Shown here piece by piece: positions 54,444 to 64,000 of a stretch of DNA of 64,000 bases; position 1 is the first letter of the stretch, and the number at the start of each line of letters is the position of its first letter. The notes beneath the pieces are model-generated. The model saw only the letters and a program-made list of their open reading frames with translations, was not told where the DNA came from and did not search any database. The DNA lies in contig NC_085850.1 of NCBI RefSeq assembly GCF_020906515.1, forward strand, positions 2,728,001-2,792,000, in the 5' to 3' direction. This DNA comes from Vanrija pseudolonga. Its lineage: Eukaryota > Basidiomycota > Tremellomycetes > Trichosporonales > Trichosporonaceae. A program made the position numbers and the translations under genes.

Positions 54444-57400
54444 ATGTCCGCGCCAACGCCAACCGCAGCGGCGGCAGCTGCCAACCGCCCGGCCGGCCGG
54501 CCGCGCAAGGCATCAACTGCGACCGCGCCAGGCGGCACGCCGACAGCAGAAAGCTCGACTCCCGGTGCATCTACCTCTGCGCCTCATCCCCCACCGACGG
54601 CCGCGCCGACTGCCGCGACCGGCATCACAACCACCACGGGCCCGACGACGCTCGCGGAGTGCGAGGCGCTCGCGGCCCAGCTCACCGACACGAACACGCC
54701 GATGCGCCGCCGCATGGAGATTGCGAGCGAGCTGCGCGACTCGGCAGAGAGTAATCGCGACTACTCGTTCTTTGACAAGTACCTCGGCGTGTTCATCCCG
54801 GCGCTTGTGACGATTCTCGGCGAGGAGAAGAACATTGTGTTTGTCAAGGACAACTCGGAGCAGCGTTTCCGCCACACACTGCTGGCATATCTTCAGCGCC
54901 TGCCCCACTCGGAGCCCTTCCGACAGTACGAGACCAAGGTCATGGAGCTCATGGTCAAGCTGTTGAAAGTCGAGAACGAGGACAACGCGCTGCTTTGTAT
55001 CAAGATTATGATCGACGGCTTCAGGAGCCACAAGGACCAGGCCGAGCCATTTGTTGAGCCTTTCCTCGAGCTCGTCAAGCAGATGTACGCCAACCTCAAG
55101 GGCGTTGTCGAGAAGGAGTTTGGAAAGCCGCCCGGGGTGAGTGTTGCAAGTGGCGAGTGTTCTGGAAGCTAACAATTGTAGGCCGCCGCCACTCCAGCCG
55201 CTGATGGCGCCGCGACACCTGCCCAGCCGACACCGCAGCCGTCGTCGTCAAACCACACGCATCTCTCGCACGCGCTCCACTCGCCCAAGGTGCTGACAGA
55301 ATGCCCCATCGCCGTCGTCCTCATCTTCCAGACGTACAAGTCGGTCATGGGGCCCGCCATGCTCGACTTTTACCCGCTCGTCATGGAGAGCATCAAGATC
55401 CAGCCAGAGCCTCAGCGTGTTGCCCACCAGGAGGCCAAGGAGCGCGGGGACATCTTTGTCGGCGTCGCCAGCGGCATCACCAACCGCGAGATGTACACCG
55501 AGCTCATCAAGACCCAGGTCAAGACCATGGCATTCTTGGCGTATGTGCTTCGTGGCTCCCAGGCGAATGTCAAGGACTACCTCGAGGTTTTCCCCGAGGC
55601 CTGCATCCGCCTTCTGCGCGACTGCCCGCCAGAGGATGTCAGCACGCGCAAGGAGCTGCTTGTCGCCACCCGCCATATCCTCACTGCGGACTCGCGTTCG
55701 TCGTTCATCCCCTACATTGACACGCTGCTCGAGGAGCGCGTGCTGGTTGGCACGGGTGTGTCTAGTCGCGAGGCGCTCCGCCCGCTCGCATCGTCGGTCG
55801 TCGCCGACCTCATCCACCACGTCCGCAACGAGCTCCCCATCGCACAGCTCAGCCGTGTCGTCTACGTCTTCTCGTGCAACCTCAACGACTCGACCTTTTC
55901 CAGCTCCATCCAGACCATGTGTGCCAAGCTCCTCAACACAATAGTCGACTCGATCGCCAGCAAGGGTGATGCTGAGCAGTCGGCCCGCTTGATGAAGAGC
56001 ATGTTCATCACATCGCTCGAGAAGCTCCAGGCCATGACAGAAGCCTATGACAAGCTCAAGGCACTGTCTGACCGCGACAAGGGCAAGGGCAAGGCCAAGG
56101 ACGAGACCACCTCGGCACCAGCCTCGACCTCGGGACAGGATGTCACCATGGCCGACGAGACCAAGGACGCCAACGCCGAGCGTCTCGCCCATGGCTGGCG
56201 CGAGATTGAGCAGGCCATGCCCGTCAACCAGGTGGCTTACGCAAACGAGTCGCTCGAGACTTTCTGCCGTGAAGCTCGCTACCTGTTCAAGACATTGCTG
56301 CATACGTTCCGCACATTGCTCACCTACACCAGGCAGGGCGACAACCCTGTCCCCCCGCCAGACGGAGAACTCCTCGCCAAGTTCTTTGAGCACAGTCTGC
56401 GGTGCATTGCCATCTTTGACAACAACCGCGATCCCCGCGAGCCAAAGGAGGCAATCGAGCTCCTCTCGCAGATCCTTTTGCTCTTGGATCAGCACTCGTT
56501 CCGCGAGGTGTGGACCACACACATGGACTTCTTTGTCGAGAATGCCCTGCAAAACCCCCACGTCTTCTCGGTGCTCCAGATCCTCATTACCCACGAGTCG
56601 GTCTCGCACCAGCTGGTCGCAATCACCCTCAAGCACCTCATGAACCACCTCGACGTTGTCGGAAGCTACTCGCCAAAGCACGCATCCCTCACCCTGCGTC
56701 TGTTCAAGATCTCGTTCCTCGCGATCAACACGTACATTTCGACGAACGAGATTGTCCTCGTCCCGCACCTGCAAAAGCTCATCATGCGGTCGTTTGCCCT
56801 CGCGCCGAAGGCCCAGGACCCCACCGTCTACTACCAGATTCTCAGAGCTCTGTTCCGTTCGATTGGTGGTGGCCGCTTCGATGCCCTCTACAAGGAGGTG
56901 CTTCCAATCCTGCAGGAGATGCTCGACAACCTGTCCTACCTCCTCCAGCACGCGACGGATCCTGTCCAGCGCGACCTCTTTGTTGAGCTCACCCTCACGG
57001 TGCCGGTTCGCTTGACCAACCTGCTCCCCCACCTGAGCTACCTCATGAAGCCCTTGGTGCACGCGCTTCAGGCCGGCCCGGAGCTCATCAGCCAGGGTCT
57101 GCGTACTCTCGAGCTCTGTATCGACAACCTGACGGCGGACTTCCTCGACCCCACGATGACGCCTGTCTTCCGCGAGCTTATGGGTGCACTGCACAAGCTG
57201 CTCAGGCCAGTTCCTGCCAACCGCCAGCACTCGCATGCGGCGGTCAAGATTCTTGGCAAGCTTGGAGGCCGTAACCGTCGCTTCAACGACGTTGAAAACT
57301 TACTGGAGTACAAGCCGACTCCAGGCGGCATTACCGCGCCGATCTCGTTTGAGGGCAAGCGCTCGCGCTTCGAGCTCGACCCTCTGGTCGCGGCTGCTGA

Positions 57401-60400
57401 CGAGGCCATCCAGCAGAAGCTTGATGTGTGCCAGGACGACGGCCTCGAGGTCCTCATGTTCTCGGCCCTGGAGGTGCTCCATGAGGAGCGCAAGGACACG
57501 GAGGCGACCCCAGTGTTTCAGGCGACGATGGCGGCTCTGTTCCGCGCGACGCAGGGTTCGCCAGCTACAGCGGAGAAGGCCCTCGAGTTTGTCCGCTCGT
57601 TCTGCAAGCGCGTCTTCCTCATGGAATTAAAGCGCACCGACGAGGTGCAGGACAAGTCGCTGCCCGACCTCACCAACAGGCACCGGCCATTCCCTCTTAC
57701 GCTGGCCCTCACCGACGCCATTGTCAACACTCACGCCGAGTCGACCGGCAAGGAGCGTGACCAGATTGCCGATGTCCTCGGCAAGATCATCTCCGACTTC
57801 AAGACTCTGGCGCAGAGCCCAGAGTTCACTGGCAACAAAGAGACCTCGCGAAACATTGACCGCTTTGTCCTGTCGTTTGTCCGCCGCTTCACTGGCTTAT
57901 GCCAGGATGAGGACTGGAACCGCAAGATGGCTGGCGTGACTGCCATGAACGTCTTTGTTCGCGAGGCTGAGCTCAACAGGAAGTACATTATCGAGCTCGA
58001 GCTCGAGTTTGTTCGTGTCCTCATGTTCGCTCTCCGTGACGCTCCTCGCGACCCGCCCACGTCGGTCAAGCAGATCACCGACCTCATCGAGCACCTCATC
58101 CGCACATGCCAGTCGCAGGAGGACGGGCGTGGCCACAGGTTAAGCCGCCTGACTGAGATTCTCGTCCGCGAGCTCAACAGCCAGAGCAAGCTCGCGCGCG
58201 AGGCCGCCCAGTCGTCCATCAAGCTCCTTGCCGAGGTCATCGACCAGCCCATCTCCACTGTCATTGGCCCGACCACAAGACAGGTGCTCCTCGATGCTGG
58301 AGCCGGACCCATCTTCTCCAAGCCCCTCCGCGCGCTCTCCTCCTTTGCCATGCAGGTTGGCAACATTGACTGTGTGACCTACCTCCTTGACCTGCGCCCA
58401 TCCGTGCCCGAAATCAACGACGAGTTTGTCCGCTTGGTCCAGGAAGTGCTCGCCCTCGCCGACGTCGACGACGCGAGCCTCATCCCCAACAAGAGAGGCG
58501 ATGCGCCGTCGCACAAGCAAAACTTTTGGCTCAAGGCACTGCGCATTGCATGCTTGCGCATGCTGCGCTCGACTATGAACTGCCAGGAGTTTTATGAGCG
58601 CCCCAACCTTGCGCCGATTCGCCAGCGCATCATCACCGTCTACTTCAAGCACGTCTACTCCCCGTCGCCCGAGATTGTGGATGTTGCTCACGAGGGCCTG
58701 CGCGACGTCATCCAGCAGCAGAACAAGCTGCCCAAGGAGGTGCTTCAGTCTGGTCTCCGCCCTATCCTTGTCAACCTGGCCGACGCCAAGCGTCTCAGTG
58801 TCCCCGGCCTCGAAGGGCTTGCTCGCTTCCTCGAGCTCTTGACCAACTACTTCAAGGTCGAGATTGGTGTCAAGCTGCTTGACCACTTTGACACGCTTGC
58901 GGACGGGCAGATGCTCCAGAAGGCTGCCGCTGGACCCCTGGAGGACAACCCAGACATTTCGCGCATGACTCGCCTGGTCAACATCTTTAGACTCCTGCCC
59001 GCCACGGCAGTTCAGTACCTCAAGCAGCTTACGACTCAGGTTGTCGAGGTTGAGTCTCAGCTCCACCAGTCGGCCCCTGGTCCCTTTACCGAGAACATTG
59101 CCAAGTACCTCGACCGCTACCACTCGGAGGGTGCTCAGAACCTGCTTGACAACATCAAGAACCCGCGTGTGGTGTGGACCTACCGCAACATCATCTCATC
59201 GGGCAAGGCACCTCAGCTCGTCAACGAGCTTTCCGAGCGCGCGGAGGCCATCTGCAACCTGGCCTTTGCCAACACCGACCAGTTTGACCTCGTCCTCCCG
59301 GGTCTGCAACTGATTCGCGAGCTGTCGCGCACCTCCCCCGGCTGGCTGTCGGAGCGCGAGCCTGTGCTCGAGGCCGTCGTTGGCGTATGGCGCTCCATCG
59401 TCCTCCGCTCTCGTGACCCCAAGAGCGACATGTCCAACGTCAACTACCAGACGATCCCGGTGCTTATCCTCGAGATGTTCATGAGCACCTTGGAGCACCA
59501 GCAGCACATTGCCCTCCTCTTCCACGTCGTCGAGGCCTACGAGATCCGCAGCTCGTTTGACAGGTCATACGTTGCCTTCTTCCTGTACCAGAGAGTCGCT
59601 CTGCAGGAGTCGGTCGAGTACCGCCGCGAGGTCATCGAGTACTTCATGAACCTCTACGAGGAGGAGACTGTCGTCACCTGGGCATTCAAGACCAACGCCT
59701 TGCGCCTGGTTGTCAACCCCACACTCCGTGTCTACTTTGCCGACCCGAACAACGACGGCTCGTTGATCACCGCGCCTTTGGTGGTCAAGATGGCCGAGAA
59801 GATGTGGAGACCGCTCTCGACGACCCCGGTCGCCAAGACGCGCGAAGACACGCTCCTCATCGAAATCTTTGCCTTGACCACGCTCATGGTCAAGCATGCT
59901 GGCCCCAAGGTCAGCGAGATGCGCAAGGAGGTGTTCAAGCTCGCCTGGATGGGTATCAACCTTCTCGAACCCACTGTCAAGCTCATGGCCTATGTCCTCA
60001 CTGCCAATTTTATGGAGACATACGAGACGCCCGTCAAGTTTGTCCGTCTTACCTGGACTGGTCTTTTGCGCCTCAAGGAGAACGAGTCAAAGGCTCTGTT
60101 CCGCCAGGCCATCGACACGCTGGCTGGATGCCTCTCTCTCCGCGACCCGCCGACCAATGGCGGCATCCCGGACTGGGCCCAAAAGGTCAAGACTGTGCTA
60201 GTCGAGGAAGGCCACGCAACGAGCACGCTTGTTGTCGTCTGCGAGCTGCTTGTCAACCACCCCGACCTCTTCTACGACTACCGCGAGCTCTACGTGCCCC
60301 ACATCGCCATGTCGCTGCAGAAGCTCGGCTTTGTCCAGGCCGCTACGGCTGAGATGAAGAAGCTCACTGTGGACGTCATTGAGCTCATCTTCAGATGGGA

Positions 60401-63400
60401 GCGCAAGCGCATGGCTCTGCGTGACGAAGCCGGCCGCGACGACTCGGCCGATGCCATGGACGTCGACGAGAAGGACGGAGCGGCCCCCTCGCCCGCCAAG
60501 CGCCAACGTATCGACCGCGCTGGAACAGCCGTCTCTACGACCAGTGGTGGTGGCTGGGTCACCCCTGCTTCAACCCGAGAGCTCATCACCGCCCACTTAC
60601 TCCGCATCGTTGCTACGTCGTCTGAGCCTGTGACACGCGGAGGCTTAAGCAAACGCGCTCTCGACCTCTTCAAGGAGATCCTTGGCCCCAAGGGCTTACC
60701 CAACGTCTCTGTCAAGCTCGGCTTCTTCAACCGCACCATGTCGCAGGACATTTCCGAGCAAACGATTGGCACTGTGGCCAACTCGACAGAGGTCATTGCG
60801 GCTGTCGCCGAAGTCCGCGACCAGGCTTGGATCCGCGGCAAACTCGAGGTGTTCCGCAAGCTCCTCGAAAAGGTTTGGGTGTTCGATGACACTTCGTTGC
60901 ACGAGGTTGTTCGTCCTCTCACCGAGCGCATGTTTGCCGAGCTCCCGGAGGAGGAGATTGCCGACAGCGACGATGACGGCCAGAAGCTGCTCAAGTTTGT
61001 GTCCACTACCGTCAACAACGGCCTCACGGCCAGCTTGCGCTCGACCACCGAGCTTCCCGGCACCATCTTCCTCCTCAAGTGCTGGCTCAAGGTTCAGCCG
61101 ACGCAGCTCCACAACGAGACGCTGGCCTCTGGCCTGCTGCGTGTCCTGAGCAACCTGGTCAAGGTGCACACTAGCGCTAACGGCCCCGACCCGTCGTACC
61201 GCCTCATCATCTCGATTCTCGACATGCTCCGTGACCGTGTCGCGGACCTCAAGGAGCACCGCCGATACCTCGTCAACATCCTCGGTGCCTTGATCGACAA
61301 GTCGACCAACCTCACCCTCTGCCGCTACCTCCTCGAGTTGGTTCGTCAGTGGGTGGTCAAGGAGGTTGACGGCCCAATCGTCATCAAGGACAAGGCCCTC
61401 TTGCTTCTGCGCATGATGGTGTTTGAGGGACGTGACAATGCCCTCTTCAAGGAGTACCTCGATCTCATCTACGAAGTGTACGAGCTCGAATCGCTCAGCG
61501 GTACCGACATTACGCACCGTCTCGAACCCGCCTTCCTCCTTGGAACGCGTTCCAAGGACCCCGCTCAGCGTGCCAAGTTCCTCGACAAGCTCGAGGCGAC
61601 TCTTCCTCGCGCCCTCGACGCTCGTCTCGAGTACCTGTACTCGCTCCAGAACTGGGAGACGCTCGCAGACAGCTACTGGATCCCGCAGATGCTCAGCCTG
61701 CTTTTGGGCGCGGCTGACCTCCGCGGTGACGTGTTCCGAGCCGCTCTCGCGGTCATTGGGGAGGAGGACCCTCTTGCTACGCAGAACTGGCGCCTGGGCG
61801 ACCTCATCCAATATGTTCGCAACCTTGTGCACGTCGATCCTACCCTGGCCCACCGCCTCTGGGTTGTCATCTTCCCCAAGCTCTGGGGCTCTTTCACCCG
61901 CACTCAGCAGACCTCCTTCACGCCCTACATCTCCAAGCTGCTCTGCAAGGAGTTCCACCACAAGCAGGTCGAGCTCAAGCCCAACGTCATTCAGACCCAG
62001 CTCGAGGGCATTGCGTACTGCAAGCCGCCCGTCACCGTCCCCCCTCTCCTCATCAAGTACCTCGCCAAGACCTACAACGCTTGGTATGCTGGCTTTGAGA
62101 TCCTCAACACGCTGTCGGACACCTACCGCGGTACAGAGAACCTCCGCGAGAGCTGTGCAGGTGCCCTTGGCGAGCTGTACGCCGAGCTTGGCGAAGAGGA
62201 CATGTTCTACGGCAGCGCTCGTTGCCGCTACGTCTACCCCGAGACCACGGCCGCCCTCACCCTCGAGCAGAACGGCAAGTGGCCCCAGGCCATGGAGATG
62301 TACGAGCAGACCATGGTCAAGGCTCGCCACGCCACACTCCCCTTCACCGAGGACGAGTTCTGCTTGTGGGAGGACCACTGGATTCTGGCCGCTCAAAAGC
62401 TCCAGAACTGGGAGTCGCTCACTGAGCTTGCCCGAGCCGATCAGAACCCTGATCTTCTGCTCGAGTGCGCCTGGCGCCTGTCCGACTGGGGATCGCCTGA
62501 CCGCGAGATGATCGAGACCAACCTTAAGCTTGTGGCAGGTGTTCCGACTCCTCGTCGCAAGATATTTGAGGCGTTCACGGCCCTCATCAAGGCCCATGGT
62601 TCGCGCGAGCCGCCAAACGACTTCCTCCGCATCGTTGACGACGCACAGCAGGTGGCCATTCGCAAGTGGACTACGCTGCCGACGTCGATCACTGGCGCGC
62701 ACCTCCCTCTCCTGCAGCTCTTCCAGCAGGTTGTCGAGCTGGGCGAGGCCGCCCAGGTCTTTGACAGCTTGCAGATGACCACTGCGCAGACTCTTGAAGC
62801 CCGCGTCAACAACGAGCTCAAGGGCATCTTCCAGACCTGGCGTGACCGCTTGCCCAACTTCTGGGACGACATTAGCGTCTGGTCCGATCTGCTCGCGTGG
62901 CGCCAGCACGTCTTCCAGGCCGTCACCAGAGTGTACATGCCTATGATCCAGCCCACCGAGACTGCCACCCACGGCTACCGAGGTTACCACGAGACGGCCT
63001 GGATGATCAACCGCTTCGGTGAGGTCGCCCGTCGCCACGGTCTCCTCGACGTGTGCAGCACCGCCCTCAACAAGATCTACATGTTACCCAACATTGAGAT
63101 CTCGGAGGCCTTCCTCAAGCTCCGTGAGCAGGCGCTCTGCTACTTCCAGAAGCCTGAAAAGTTCAACGAGGGTCTCGACAACATCAGCACGACCAACCTC
63201 ATGTACTTTGCCCAGCCGCAAAAAGCCGAATTCCTCACGCTCAAGGGCATGTTCATCTCGCGCCTTGGCCAGGACTCGGACGCCAACGACGAGTTTGCCC
63301 ACGCCGTCCAGATGGACTACAACTTACCCAAGGCGTGGGCCGAGTGGGGCAAGTTCAACGAGAAGATGTACCGCCAGCAGCCCGAGGCGCCACCTCCTGG

Positions 63401-64000
63401 TAGCAAGCCCGACCCCGGACCGGGCGAGAAGAGAATGACAGACGCCGAGTGGGCCGAGTCCTGGGCCCAGGACCGTGCTCTCCGCGCGTCCAGCGCCGTC
63501 TCGTGCTACCTCCAGGCTGCGGGCTTATACGCCAACCACAAGTCCCGCGCCCTTCTCCTCCGTGTCCTGTGGCTCCTGGGTCTCGATGACAACAGAAACA
63601 CCATTGCCAAGGCGTTCGAGGCGTACAAGGGCGACCTGGTCATCTGGTACTGGATCACCCTTATCCCCCAGCTCCTCCTCTCACTCTCGCACCGTGAGGC
63701 GCAGATTGCTCGCCACATCCTCATGCACATCGCCAAGGCCTTCCCCCAGGCTCTGTTCTACAGCCTTCGGGTTACCAAGGAGGACTTTAGCAACGTCAAG
63801 AAGAGCCAGGTCGCCGCTCAGCTCAAGATTGCTCAAGCTCGTAAGCTCGCCGAGGCCAAGGCTGCCGCCGAGAAGGCAGGTGCCTCTGGCTCTACGCCGG
63901 CTGCGACCGAGGGTACCACCCCTGGCGCCGCCGAAACCAAACCCGAGGCCAAGGAAGGTGTCAAGGACGAGGCAGCGGCCGCGTCGACCCCCGCGGGTGC
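54444..64000 (+). CDS. TRA1: Tra1/TRRAP, SAGA and NuA4 scaffold subunit, 3' partial
   Basis: PIKK-family pseudokinase scaffold that binds activators and recruits SAGA and NuA4 histone acetyltransferases. Exon 1 (54444..55136) joins across a 45-nt intron with a GCTAAC branch to an exon open from 55182 to the window edge, about 3170 residues so far; full Tra1 proteins run to about 3700-3900. An Ala/Thr/Pro-rich N-terminus leads into HEAT repeats (AAQLTDTNTPMRRRMEIASE; TECPIAVVLIFQTYKSVMGP). Disordered acidic inserts lie near residue 530 (DKGKGKAKDE) and near 2000, the latter ending in an NLS-like PAKRQRI. The FAT region appears from about 61600 (GTENLRESCAGALGELYAEL; CRYVYPETTAALTLEQNGKW). The PI3K-like and FATC domains lie beyond the window. 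Confidence 0.95.

Noticed and set aside
55248-57236. 662-codon open frame on the minus strand
   Set aside because: Antisense to TRA1, with Leu/Val/Glu/Arg-heavy composition typical of a reverse-complement shadow and no domain.
60696-63038. 780-codon open frame on the minus strand
   Set aside because: It lies entirely antisense to TRA1, whose frame has clear family segments throughout. Strong third-position GC bias opens such mirror frames.
1-64000. CRISPR arrays, insertion sequences, LTR or Polinton-type elements, biosynthetic cluster
   Set aside because: No regularly spaced repeats, terminal repeats, transposase, integrase or reverse-transcriptase motifs were seen, and the gene functions are unrelated housekeeping roles.

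Overview
The window looks like nuclear DNA of a basidiomycete yeast. It is GC-rich. Nearly every gene has several short GT-AG introns (34-149 nt, many 34-60), often with a CTAAC/CTGAC branch motif close to the acceptor. The proteins resemble those of Tremellomycetes, and a Trichosporonales-type yeast is my best guess (inferred from protein style, not from a marker gene). I saw no CRISPR array, insertion sequence, plasmid or viral element. All spliced gene models were assembled by eye from splice consensus, phase and family conservation.

Layout. 1-6.2 kb: 3' part of an alpha/beta hydrolase, convergent with a PKA catalytic subunit, then a 3 kb gene-free stretch and a RidA-family gene. 8.3-16 kb: a large disordered protein, a Rex4/ISG20-type exonuclease divergent from a protein with a MoxR/Mg-chelatase-like segment, and a second disordered Ser/Pro-rich protein. 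16.4-25.2 kb: a DUF676 lipase with a membrane anchor, a PA2G4/EBP1 homologue, an unrecognised gene and tRNA-Ser(CGA). 26-33.5 kb: a tandem pair of paralogous extended-SDR enzymes, the complex I NDUFA9 subunit, and a divergent VHS-GAT sorting adaptor. 33.6-39.6 kb: mitochondrial CPA1, a tRNA-Trp(CCA) with an intron, tubulin cofactor C, and 6-phosphofructo-2-kinase. 39.9-50 kb: a very large Sec7-PH ARF exchange factor, a hotdog thioesterase and an SLC10A7/Rch1-type transporter. 50.5-64 kb: a GT61 glycosyltransferase, EMC2, and TRA1/TRRAP, which runs off the right edge.

The genes are mostly unrelated housekeeping functions: signalling, arginine and glycolytic control, respiration, secretory-pathway traffic, ER membrane insertion and chromatin. 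Many neighbours are convergent with short 3' gaps (about 75-520 nt) or divergent with shared 5' regions. The only local duplication is the SDR pair.

No clearly novel multi-gene system is visible. The best leads are: replacement of the phosphatase-domain catalytic His by Ser in the PFK-2/FBPase-2 homologue; the SDR pair lacking the YxxxK motif; an ATPase-lid-like protein with no visible Walker A; very short introns; and a CPA1 leader in which I cannot find the arginine attenuator peptide.
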